Shown: in pieces, positions 10,761 through 20,567 of the stretch
Numbering within the stretch: position 1 is the stretch's first letter
Layout: each line of letters opens with the position of its first letter
NCBI GenBank assembly: GCA_047967505.1
Contig: CM106539.1
Length of the DNA: 64,000 nt
Direction: 5' to 3' (one strand)
Source: Dipteris shenzhenensis
Lineage: Eukaryota; Polypodiophyta; Polypodiopsida; Gleicheniales
Translations under genes and position numbers: made by a program
The notes under the pieces: model-generated
The model's input: the letters and a program-made list of their open reading frames with translations, nothing else
Databases searched by the model: none
Told to the model about the DNA's origin: nothing

Positions 10761-11136
10761 CACTTGGTACCATATGGTGCCAAGGAGGTTAGTTTTGGCT
10801 CACTAGGCTGGGAAAAGGGTAGTTGAGTGAATGATGGTAGTCGAGTTAACTCTCTAGAGTGTACAATTGACAAAAGAAAGTACAATGTAGTTATCTCTAA
10901 AAATGGCCTTGTAGTACTGACACCATGTTTATTTGCCATAAGAAAACATGCATATAGTCACCCAATATCTCAAATGGTGTGGTTGTGCAATATCATATGC
11001 ACGCATGCATGGAAAGTTGACTCCAACATTAGTCTTGTACTAGATATTATCCTGAATGTTTAGCCTATGTAGGAAGGGACATCCCTTCCACAAGAAGAGG
11101 TTGACTCTCATAGCAGATTGGGCTTCAAGGAGACAG
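10761..11136. other. Non-coding stretch right of G1, shared with unit 2
   Basis: About 375 bp conserved at 48,746-49,122. No protein-like frame or RNA gene is visible. It may be the outer part of the G1 LTR or the original flank. Confidence 0.4.
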
Positions 11137-12058
11137 ACATTAGGAAAAAAGGGAGCTCATTTTGGGACCCTGTAAGAAATTCACTATTTTCTCTTTTCTC
11201 TCTCTACAAAAGCAAGAAAATATGGATACTTGCATGAGAAATGTCAGTGTGAAAAGGAATAAATATATTCTTTTACATGCTTTACATTCAATGTTCATAT
11301 AAGAGCAACACTTTTCTGTGCAGAATTTGGTGATTCTGACATCGCAGACGCGTCCGGAACGGCCCAAAACCCCCAGAATGGCACTGGAAACGCTGGAATC
11401 GAACATCCGGAGGCCCGGAAACGGCCAAAAAAGGCCGAAAAACGTGATTTGCAGCAAAATGCGATTTGGCACTTATGCAATCGGACTGCTAGGAGGGGAC
11501 TGGAGGAGATTGAGACGGAGTCGCCTCCAAACCGTGAGAAGGCTACGAATGAGCGGGGAACGCGGGTAAGTAAGCGGTGCAGAGGTGAAGATCCACCGGA
11601 GGGACGGTAGCCACTCTCCACCTCAGCACGGGACGCAAGAACTGATCCCTTGCTGAAATAACATCTTCCACGTTTGCCCCCCCGGGGTAATCGCATAAGT
11701 GCCAAATCGCATTTTGCTGCAAATCGCGTTTTTCGGCCTTTTTTGGCCGTTTTCGGGCCTCCGGATGTCCGATTCCAGCGTTTCTAGTGCCGTTCGTGGG
11801 GTTTTGGGCCGTTCCGGACACGTCTGCGGTGTTAGAATCACCAAATTCTGCACAGAAAATAAATTTTTTAAATATTCAAATCAGATCACCTCATTAATGT
11901 GACATGCTTCTATGAACATATAGTACTATTTCTTTTTCTTATTTTCATCTTGTTTTGTTGAATTTTCAACGTTACGTTGGCCCACTCCTGATTGGTTGAG
12001 AGCCTATTTTCTCTCTCTTCTAAAAGGCCCCAAAATGAGCTCCCTTTTTTCCTAATGT
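11137..12058. mobile_element. Foldback / MITE-like element with nested inverted repeats (unit 1 only)
   Basis: The ends are inverted copies of ACATTAGGAAAAAAGGGAGC and about 11 further bases (11,138-11,168 and 12,028-12,058). Inside lies a second pair of long arms, 11,312-11,478 and 11,693-11,859 (about 167 bp each), which are near-perfect reverse complements and distinctly GC-rich (repeats of CCGGA, GGCC and CGGAAAC). A GC-rich 210-bp core joins them. AT-rich spacers separate inner and outer arms. Unit 2 has an uninterrupted site at 49,122/49,131, so the element is an insertion. No transposase is encoded, and I see no clean target duplication. Confidence 0.8.
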
Positions 12059-12839
12059 GGGCCTGGATGAACTCAACAAAGGACTACATGTGTAGGTGCA
12101 AAGAGCAACATGGGCAAAGGCATCTTCGAAAACATTCAGCTTGCAATGATCCTTGATGCATGTATTGTATAGAAAAGGATTGTAAAGTTGGCTAAACATG
12201 AAGTTTTTATGAAAGAAAGCAAGGGCAACAACTCAGCTACCTAGTGGCTCACAATATGAAATGGCAATAGAAGACACACCATGTTGCACATGTCTAGACT
12301 TCCAAGAAGAAGCAAGGGGCAGGGAGAATACGTTGCCATAGTGGGTTGGGACAATACGTGTGTGTCGGAGCTCGCGAGACAATGAACGAGAACTCAATTG
12401 TTGCTAAAGGATAAGACATGTGACGGAAGTATGTTGGAAATAGCATACATGCAAAGAAAAGCACTACGAGCTTTTTGATCACAAAACCAAGATATTTTTG
12501 AAGAAAAGAAGTCCGAGCATGTCGATCACGAAACCAAGACAGGAGTAGTCGACACAAAAAATAACGTAACTTTTTGCTCCAAAGTCTGATCAGAATGTGT
12601 AATAGCATAAAACAAAGAGCACGATGAGAGCTACAATTTGCGAGCGATCTATGAAGTGATCTTTGATCTCTTTGATACTGATAACTTTCTCAAATTTGCA
12701 CCAGATGACCTCTAAAAGACCACATCAATTTAGAGATGTCGAAATCGACAAGAGAAAATAAGTGATGAGATACTGAAATATTTATGTAATGAAATCAACA
12801 AGTATTACTTCCTATTTTTCATTGTTAGAGTGAGTGTAT
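12059..12839. other. Non-coding stretch, nothing recognised
   Basis: AT-rich, conserved in unit 2 (49,131-49,895) with visible divergence. The minus-strand frame at 12,294-12,608 has no protein-like composition and is not conserved beyond the general similarity of the units. Confidence 0.5.
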
Positions 12840-12864
12840 CACACACACACCCGCACACACACAC

Positions 12865-12909
<45 letters not shown>

Positions 12910-12911
12910 GC
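12840..12911. repeat. (CA)n microsatellite
   Basis: About 70 bp of CA dinucleotides with a few interruptions. The unit 2 allele at 49,896-49,936 is shorter and uninterrupted, showing ordinary slippage after duplication. Confidence 0.95.
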
Positions 12912-14780
12912 GGTAGAAGAACACCCAATGCATTTTTTTAACACCCATGCATGATGCATGGTATGTAAGAAATGTGAAAATATGCATGCCCTACCACGAA
13001 AATGATATCTGATCCACCTCAAACACTGTGAGTACATGTTGTGTTATAAAAAATTTAAGAGGTAGTCTAACTTTTGTTTGAGCAATACAACAAGGTTACA
13101 TTGTATTACAATTTTGGTGACATTTTTCTAAATGGAAATATGGATGCTATTTATTTTTCTAAATGGAAATATTGATGCTATTTATTTTTCCATAGAGCTT
13201 ATTGACATAATTATCAATTAAAAAGAGCAACACTGCTAACTTTTATTCTTTTCATTCATCTAGTGCACTTTTTACTATAGGACTAGCACTTTGTGACATA
13301 ATGTAGTAGGTCCAATGTTGTTTTTGTAAATGTCTTCAAGCTCATTGGCATCCAAAAAATTCATCACCAAAGGGAAAATTTTTCAATGGGTCTTGTGTTC
13401 AATTGGTCTTGTGTGACTGCGCATGGTGCAAAGGTGTTATAACGAGAATATGCACCATATTAATGACACCACATTCAAAAATATGATTGCTTTCAACCTT
13501 TACTTCATGTTGAGTAAACTTAGCAAAATATTTTTGCTAAGTTTTCAATTTTATAAAGGTGCTTACCCTTTGGAATATGACTTTTCCATTCCAATTCAAT
13601 AAAATATTTCATGCAAGGAGATGAACTTATTTGAAGATAAGGGAAGGAAACAAAAGAAAAATGAGTGTCTCTGTGGCAACACAAAGCTAACACCTTTTAT
13701 CTTTATAATTATGAAGAAGTGGATCAAATAATATGAAAAAGAAAGAGCTAAAAGAGAGGAGGACGGGAAGGTAGTGGCAAAGGACTATCAAAGTAGGCCT
13801 TATTCTTGGGAGTTATCAGCAATGCCTTCTAAATGCACCATTGCTTGGTTGGAAGATGCCAGTCTAAGATTAGAGATTGTGACATAGAGGGAGGAGGAAT
13901 TTGCACATTATTGTACTTTATAGGTATAATTATATTGCTTTTATTTATATTAATTTATAACATTTATGTATATGCTGAAGAAAATTCCATTGTTTGATTT
14001 GTAGTACCATTTGTGCAATGCAATGTGGGGATACGGTAGTCACTTTTGAGTAAAGAAAATCGGTGTAAAGTGTAACAAATTTGATTAAGGAGTCATGTCC
14101 AATTAACTTTTTACAAGACAGTAGAGATAGAGAAAGGGATACAAATCTCATTTGAAAAGTGAATCACTTTAGAACACACAAGAAATTTAGCAAATGAATT
14201 TTAAACTCTTTAGCAAATGTGCTTCAAGCTACAATTAGGAAGGATCTAATAGGGTTTTTTGGAATTTACTTTAAAAAAAATTGGGATCGTGTTACTAAAG
14301 ATATTCATTCTACTATTGCATTGTGAGTAAGATTTTTTCTTATATTGGTGTCTTGCCCTTGGATTTCATATCATGAACTTTTTCTCAAATATATCTCAAC
14401 ACAACTGAGTGGACAAGCCAGTGGTGGATTGTGATTCAAGTTGTGCGTAGAAAGCTACATATATTTAAGGATGCAAAATTGGAGCATGAAATAGAAGATC
14501 TACAAATAATGTGTTGTAAGCTATCACTTCCAATGTACCTTCTACTACAAGAGTTTTGGAATGTGAATATAGTTTGACTTCCTTTGAGGGTTTCTCAGAC
14601 AATGATTTAGTAGAACTCAACCTAGATGCTAAAGATGTAGGAGACTTGGCCACGGAAGCTCAAGAGGATGAGAATCAATCTCGTGAGGGAAACTTGGAAG
14701 ATTTAAAAGAGGGCTTGATCAATTGGAGAAATATGGAGGACAACATTGATAAAAATATTTTTGTTTGTAAAAATAGTTAC
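12912..14780. other. Non-coding AT-rich stretch with a 33-bp tandem duplication
   Basis: No gene seen. At about 13,126-13,195 a 33-bp segment (TTTTTCTAAATGGAAATAT...) is repeated in tandem. The plus-strand frame at 14,556-14,786 (76 codons, acidic) is preserved in unit 2 at 51,585-51,815 with a single late change. It lacks any domain I recognise and has stops on both sides. It may be a transposase or gene relic. Confidence 0.45.
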
Positions 14781-15328
14781 ATTTAATTTGATTCTTGCAA
14801 GGTGTTGGGTGAGACCCCACACCTATCCAAAATTTTCAATGGTAAACTTTGGAGATTTTGACAAGTTTTTGTTGATGGTGTGTTTTATTTTAAAGCATGA
14901 TCGATAGAAAACTGGATGCTAGTATCGGTACTTCCTATAGTTTTATCAATATTAATTTAGAGATGGTAGTATCAATGAAGGTAGCTCTTGTACTAACATT
15001 CATGGTATGGCCTTGGAATGAAAAACTAATGGACAAGAGTTGATGACAAGCCATTTGCATTTAATTTGATTCCTACAAGGTGCAGGGTGAAACTCCACGC
15101 CTATCCAATTTTTTCAATGGTAAACTTTGGAGATTTTGGTGACAAGTTTTGTTGATGGTGTGTTTAATTTCATAGCATTATCGACAAAAAATTGAATGCT
15201 AATATCGATGCTTCCTACAATTTTATCAATATTAATTTAGAGACGGTAATATCAATTCTAATATCAATGAAGGTATCTCTTGTACTAACATTGATGGTAC
15301 GGTCTTGAAATAAAAACTAAAGAAAAAG
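14781..15328. repeat. Tandem direct duplication, period about 278 bp
   Basis: ATTTAATTTGATTC(T/C)T begins at 14,781 and again at 15,059. The two units share long blocks such as TCAATGGTAAACTTTGGAG and TATCAATATTAATTTAGAGA and differ at scattered sites. The same pair is present in unit 2 (51,810 and 52,088), so the tandem event is older than the unit duplication. Confidence 0.85.
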
Positions 15329-15463
15329 TGTTTAGGATAAGCATTGATATTGGTGTGAATGGTGGTAGTGGAAGTTTGGCAACAATCGAATACCTTGCAG
15401 TGCTTGAATGGTCGATTGTTGTGTATTTTTTCCACACATAAGCATTTTGTATTGCATTTTGTA

Positions 15464-15956
15464 CTGCCATTTATTTGTAAGAAATGGTAGTCTAGAAATG
15501 GTTGCCATTCTACCATTTCTTTGTAAGAAATGGTAGTCAAGAAATGGCTCCCATATTGTGCTGGCATTTCTTTGTAAGAAATGGCAATAAAGAAGTGGCT
15601 ACCATTTTGTGCTACCAATTCTTCATAAGAAATGGCAATGCAAAGATCGTTGCCATTTTTTGCTGACATTTCTTCTTAAGAAATGGATGCCATTTTGTGT
15701 CATAAGAAATGGCAGTGAAGAAATACTTGCAATTTTTTGTTGCCATTTATCCTTAAGAAATGGCAGACAAAAAAAGGTTACCCTTGAGAAATTGCAGTTT
15801 AAGATTTGGTTGCCATTTTCAACTACCATTTCTCCAAATATATGGCAGTAACTGTTTGAGAAGTGGTTGCAATTTCATACCTAAGAAATGGCAAAATTGA
15901 GGATTCAATTCGGGTGCCATTTCCCATTGCCATTTCTACTTAGTTTTCTTGTAGTG
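15464..15956. mobile_element. CACTA-like transposon end with subterminal repeat array (unit 1)
   Basis: About 20 copies of AAGAAATGGCA-type 10- to 11-mers occur in both orientations over about 490 bp, often back to back as TGCCATTTCTTCTTAAGAAATGGC palindromes. The right edge reads, on the minus strand, CACTACAAGAAAACTAAG, which matches the terminus of plant CACTA (En/Spm) elements. Clustered direct and inverted short repeats next to the terminus are where the transposase-binding subterminal repeats of such elements lie. I cannot find the opposite CACTA terminus, so this is one end or a deletion derivative. Confidence 0.65.
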
Positions 15957-16513
15957 ATCACATATAAGTGTGTCAGCATAGAGATATAGTACACAAATTG
16001 GAGTATTATCCCTAAAGAGTGCTTGATAAAGGAAACAAGCTACAGATTCTGATATGCAAATATGAAGGATTTTGATGTGTCCAAAGAGTATTGCTAGCTA
16101 TAGATTCTTTTATGTGTTTTGCCCCATTGATGTGACACAGATATTACTCATCTAATTTTATGCCACGTTGGATGTGATGCTGATATTGCAAATAATTGTA
16201 TGTGCCAATTATGTTGAAAAGCTTGACGTGAAACATTATGATGTAGCAAGCTTTGTAGTGCTATTTTTGCTGGAGATGGCTACATGTCAAAGTGATGAAC
16301 TAACCCACTTGGCACTTGGTGCTGATGTGCATTGACATGTTGCATGATTACCTCCGTAAATGTCAATGCATTGCTACTATGGTCCAAGATCTTATAATGA
16401 ATGAATATTGGTAGTGTGTAAACATGATGTCATAATGATCTCTTTCGATAGAGCTTCAATGTTGTTTATATTTTGCCTTTGTGAATCATTGTTGGTGCTA
16501 GATTATGAAAAAC
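15957..16513. other. Non-coding stretch, nothing recognised
   Basis: AT-rich, alignable to unit 2 (52,981-53,537). No protein-like frame, RNA gene or repeat structure is visible. Confidence 0.5.
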
Positions 16514-17027
16514 CTTCCATATGTTGTCCATTAATTGAAAAATATTTAGAGCATTGAATAATCAATTTAGTGATCCATCAATTCTTTTTTATTACACAAA
16601 CCTTTATGGCTATTTACCTATAAAATGATAGATTGAATTTTGCCAATAGCTGCTCAATAGAAAGCATGGCTAATGATAGCCTTATGTTGACAATGATGCT
16701 CATGATCTTGATTGCTTTTGCTAAGATTACCAATTAGATTGTCGATATGACTTCAAATGTACACGGACTTCCATATGTTGTCCATCAATTGAAAAATCTT
16801 TGGAGCATTGAATAATCAATTCAGTGATCCATCAATTCTTTTCGATTGCACATAAACCTTTATAACTAATTACCTATAAAAGGATAGATTGAATTTTGCC
16901 AATAGCTGCTCAATAGAAAGCATGACTAATGATAGCCTTATGCTGACAACGATCCTCATGATCTTGATTGCATTTGCTAAGATTACCAATTAGATTGTCA
17001 ATATGACTTCAAATGTACATGGACTTG
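16514..17027. repeat. Tandem direct duplication, period 254 bp
   Basis: CTTCCATATGTTGTCCAT occurs at 16,514 and 16,768. Both copies then run through matching blocks (GAATTTTGCCAATAGCTGC, TGCTCAATAGAAAGCATG) with scattered differences. Unit 2 has the same pair at 53,538 and 53,792 with the same period. Confidence 0.9.
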
Positions 17028-17395
17028 CGTAAGTTATTGAAATTCACGTTATTTGCCAAAAATATAATTCATTTGGACTTAAAATAGGTTTTTGGTACTT
17101 GTTGATGAAGCTCACGTGCTCTTGAACAGCTTGATGTAAAATTGCCTCAATTATGATATCCATGTCCATTTTGTTGATGAGACTTTTCCCAATTAAAATT
17201 AGCTCTACAAAATTCGACATAAATGAGAAAACACATTGCGTTTGATGTTCTGAACATTTTGGAAAAGACTACATTCAATTCTGATCATATGATATGATCA
17301 AATTTCCAACATCTTACTGCATGACGTGCCTTTATTATATGGCTTGAAATGAAGCCCAAAAATGTATTCAATAAGCTATAAATTTATAACAATTG

Positions 17396-17526
17396 TTACT
17401 TTCAATATGTGAATGCTGCCTGTGAAGACACAACTGAAATCTGATCCAAATTGATCAGATTATTACTTTGAATATGTGAATGCTGCCCGTGAAGACAGAC
17501 CTGAAATTTGATCCAAATTGATCAGG
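17396..17526. repeat. Tandem direct duplication, period 67 bp
   Basis: TTACTTTCAATATGTGAATGC occurs at 17,396 and, with one change, at 17,463. Both copies end with TGATCCAAATTGATCAG. It lies about 600 bp downstream of the kinase stop codon and is also present in unit 2 (54,420-54,550). Confidence 0.85.
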
Positions 17527-17832
17527 ATATTCCCAAAACTGCCAAAAATGGTGTCCAAAATTGTTATATGTTACTTTTGTAAAGGATGCCAGACAGAGCC
17601 AAAATGGCTTCACAATGGTGGCATTTTTGTTTCCTGAACATATCATGAGACGGCCAGGATGTGTGGCAGTAGTATTTCAGGTAGAACAGACCCAAAGGTT
17701 CTTGTAAGCAGAATAAATGTTCCTGGGAGATGGACATGGGCCCAAGTGCAACAGCCACGCACAACATCGTCGTGAATTTGCGGCACGCACAGCCTGCTCA
17801 ACATCATTGTGATGAATTCTGCAAGATGAAAT

Positions 17833-17881
17833 CAAGCTCAACCAAGATGAAGTATTAATATGTTCAAGTGACATACTGAGG
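17833..17881. other. 49-bp block present only in unit 1
   Basis: Between GCAAGATGAAAT and AGCAGGTCC unit 1 carries 49 extra bases. Unit 2 joins these two sequences directly at 54,856/54,857. This is the only indel inside the otherwise near-identical block around the kinase, about 220 bp downstream of its stop codon. Confidence 0.9.
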
Positions 17882-18103
17882 AGCAGGTCCTGTGCCTCTT
17901 CCAGTAGTCCTCTTTGGAAAACTATCGGCTACCATCAGAAACCAGACCTGCATGACAGGAAGCAGTGAGAACACAGATGAACAGATGAAGGTGACGTAGC
18001 TATCATGGCATTCCAGGCCGCGTTGTGGTTTCTCTGCAAGTATATACTGCCTTCTGCATCATCGCATCATGTAGTGTTACAATTGAATTTGTAGCTCGAC
18101 TGA

Positions 18104-19189
18104 TCAGAAAACACAGAGCTGTGGAGGTCGAGCTGCGAGCTGCCCGGCCCGGCCATGAAAGCGCCGTCGACGAGGAGCTCCCTTGCAGGCCCGACGTTTG
18201 GGAGCTGGAGGGAGGGTGGCAGCAGTGGGGTTGGGGCAGACGCTGGCGCCATCACTGTTTGCTGGATTAGTAGCAGCTGCTGCTACAATCCAAGGGTGTG
18301 CAAGCACCTGGGCTGGCGTGAGCCTGGCTCGGACATCCCGGCACAGCATTCCCTGGATGAGGTCGATGGCAGCAGGAGAGACGTTGCTCCAAGGAGCGCC
18401 CGTGAAGCGCAGCTGATGATGCTGGATTGCATGAAAGACACCCTGCGTGGTCTCGGCCCAGAAGGGGGGCTCTCCGCTGAGGAGGACGTAGAGGACTACT
18501 CCGGCACTCCAAATATCGATCTCTTGGGAGTAGCAGCCGTCCAGCACCTCAGGTGCGACGTAAAACGGACTCCCAGCAACGCCGGACAGCTGATCACCGG
18601 GCGAGAAGGCGACGGAGAGTCCGAAATCGGCGACCTTAATGCGTGAGTAGTCGTCGTGATCGTCATCGTCGGCGAGGAGGATGTTTTCGGGTTTGAGGTC
18701 CCGGTGGATGACGCCGTTTGCGTGGCAGTAAGCGAGCGCTTCCGTCAAGCTTTTGAGGACCAGGGCGGCGTCACGTTCGGAGAAGCGCTTGTTGCGGACG
18801 ATGCGATCGAAGAGCTCGCCGCCCGGGCAAAGCTCCATGACCAAGTGAATGGAGTCGGGGTCCTCCAAGACGCGGTGGAGGCGGACGATGTTGGGATGGC
18901 CGGAGAGGTGGTGCATGATGGAGATTTCGGTGGCGACGTCGGCTGCGTCTTGGGGGTTGAAGAGGGAGGACTTGTCGATGGATTTGCAGGCGAAGGGGAG
19001 GCCCGAGGATTTCTCGAGGCAGCGAAAGGTGGTGGCGAAGGAGCCACGGCCGAGCTCGGGGCCGAGGGAGAAGAGGAGGGAGATGTCGGGGGTGTAGAAG
19101 TGGGGGGGAAGGAGGAGGTTGGAGGGGAGGGAGCGGGGGCGCTTGCGAGTTAGGCTCTGGCTTTGGGTCGGGGAGGCCAGCGTCGCCAT
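18104..19189 (-). CDS. PEPKR2: PEPKR2-like Ser/Thr protein kinase (CDPK/SnRK superfamily), unit 1 copy
   Basis: Uninterrupted 361-codon frame, GC-rich, no intron needed. Kinase domain is about residues 40-301: Gly-rich loop LGRGSF (46-51), catalytic Lys69 in FACKS, HRDLKPEN (162-169, catalytic Asp164), DFG at 188-190, activation segment SGVAGSPFYVAPEV, then DIWSAGVVLYVLLSGEPPFW, closing at HPW (298-300). An Asp-rich insert (174-180) precedes DFG. The roughly 60-residue tail is basic (KRRACKG, RRRRFHGR) and has neither EF-hands nor a clear autoinhibitory junction, unlike true CDPKs. The catalytic domain and LC-x-F ending resemble plant PEPKR2, and PEPC kinase (PPCK) is the nearest alternative. 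All catalytic residues are present. The start sits in a good context (GGCTATGGCG). The leader carries two copies of a GAGCGAGACGAGGCTGATGA block (19,216 and 19,266 on the plus strand). Substrate is unknown. Confidence 0.92.
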   Translation of the reverse strand: MATLASPTQSQSLTRKRPRSLPSNLLLPPHFYTPDISLLFSLGPELGRGSFATTFRCLEKSSGLPFACKSIDKSSLFNPQDAADVATEISIMHHLSGHPNIVRLHRVLEDPDSIHLVMELCPGGELFDRIVRNKRFSERDAALVLKSLTEALAYCHANGVIHRDLKPENILLADDDDHDDYSRIKVADFGLSVAFSPGDQLSGVAGSPFYVAPEVLDGCYSQEIDIWSAGVVLYVLLSGEPPFWAETTQGVFHAIQHHQLRFTGAPWSNVSPAAIDLIQGMLCRDVRARLTPAQVLAHPWIVAAAATNPANSDGASVCPNPTAATLPPAPKRRACKGAPRRRRFHGRAGQLAARPPQLCVF

Positions 19190-19332
19190 AGCCAGCCAGC
19201 TGCAGGGAGGCAGGGAGCGAGACGAGGCTGATGAAGAAAGGTGGTGAGCAGCAGCAGCAAGAAAGCGAGCGAGACGAGGCTGATGAAGAAATTAGGTGAT
19301 GAAGAAAGCCGGTGGAATGCGAAATGCGCTGC

Positions 19333-19339
19333 TTTATAG
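19333..19339 (-). promoter_or_regulatory. TATA box of the unit 1 kinase
   Basis: The minus strand reads ACTATAAAGCAGC about 145 bp upstream of the kinase ATG, the only good TATA match near the start. Transcription from about 30 bp downstream would give a leader of roughly 110 nt. The same site in unit 2 is at 56,308-56,314. Confidence 0.6.
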
Positions 19340-19653
19340 TTGTTCCGCCGCCATGGCTTTTTGGCGGCGCCGCACGCCACGCGTCTCAGCTGCATTTTGC
19401 CAGCAAACAACCTCTTCCTTACAGCCTAAGCTTCCTTTGATTTTGCTCGTAATTCCTGCTTTTTAATAATTATTATAAATTTCCAAACTCACAAAATCCC
19501 CACACCTCTCTCAAGTTTGTACTTCCCGGCTTCTCTCTCTTCCATGCACTTTTCTTTGGAGCATGAAGTATACGAACAATAAAATGAGACAAGATTTCTA
19601 AGAACAAATCTATTGCTGAGAAGACCATTATCAATAAACGTAAATTCACGCTA

Positions 19654-20567
19654 TATACATCCTCCTATGCTTAGCTCTAGATATGCAACTAGCTTTCTCT
19701 AAACATTAAGGGTGGCCACGTGGGAATTCAATTACTCAGCTACCTGTCATCAACGAATGTAAATGCATCCTAGTCAAGCATATGCTTAGATTGGTATTGA
19801 GCCTGTAGCTATGGAATTCAATTACTCGTGCAAATTCTAGCTACCCCTCATCAACACATGTAACTGCGGCATATGCTTAGATTGATGTTGAGCCTATAGC
19901 CATGGAATGGGACTTGAGATCACCACATGCTTGACTGTGCAGTGCGCTACGCAATGGACCCATGCATCTTGAATTCCAATCTCTTCACTGATCAGATAGG
20001 TGACAGATGAGTATGTCCCTCTTTATACAACGAATGCCACGGGTTGGGTCCCTCCTCCCATGCTCGCCTATGCTTTGGCCATGACAAGGAGTTGCCAAAG
20101 GGGCTTGAAAGCCTTAAATGTACTATTCAAGGCAACATCCAGGTCCTAGGTAGGTAGGGTCACTCTTACAAATTAGTAGAGTACGGTACCAACAAGCATG
20201 CATTGGAAACAAGTTACATTTGAAATACCCATACACAAGTTGCCTTCTTACATTTTTGAACATGATTGCTTACCATTTCTATACAAGTGCATGTTTGAAT
20301 TTTAACTAGACTAGTCTAGCTCCCAGCCTTTATCCGATAACTACCTTTCACGTCTTCTCCAACATGGTGCTACCACCACTCCTTTTTCTTGCACCTATCT
20401 CTGTTGTACACATTTCCTTTTTATAATATCCTTATTTGAGCTCTCTAGTTCTGTTTGTCTTCCATTAATGAAGCCTTCAACCTTAGTATGTTCCCGACAT
20501 TTTGGTCAGTTTACAATCAACCCACCAACTTGAGGCTCATACTAGCTCTTGGTCTAGTTTGAAGGGG
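19654..20567. repeat. Composite repeat module P, copy P1
   Basis: Begins TATACATCCTCCTATGCTTAG and ends just before a (GA)n tract. It recurs at 35,194-36,150, 56,629-57,540 and 62,865-63,835, always followed by (GA)n and TTATGG. Here it starts about 465 bp upstream of the kinase ATG, whereas P2 and P4 have no kinase next to them. No coding frame I trust. Confidence 0.85.

Noticed and set aside
11318-11853. Two similar open frames (MQNLVILT...) in opposite orientation
   Set aside because: They are the same inverted-repeat arm read from either side. The apparent conservation comes from the inverted repeat, not from coding constraint.
12805-13037. Cys/Val-rich small frames
   Set aside because: Translation of the (CA)n tract. 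The same applies to Arg/Glu and Ser/Leu frames over (GA)n at 30,465, 34,766, 36,144, 60,260 and 62,414.
14556-14786. 76-codon acidic frame preserved in both units, considered as a small gene
   Set aside because: It is flanked by stops, has no start context or domain, and low divergence between units is enough to explain its preservation.
15464-15956. Regularly repeated short motif considered as a CRISPR-like array
   Set aside because: The genome is eukaryotic, the motif occurs in both orientations with irregular spacing, and the array ends at a CACTA terminus.
18656-19153. 165-codon plus-strand frame (Gly/Glu/Val-rich) opposite the kinase
   Set aside because: It is the antisense shadow of GC-rich kinase codons. 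It has no domain and is entirely covered by the kinase frame. The same applies to 18,155-18,646 and to 55,130-56,128 in unit 2.
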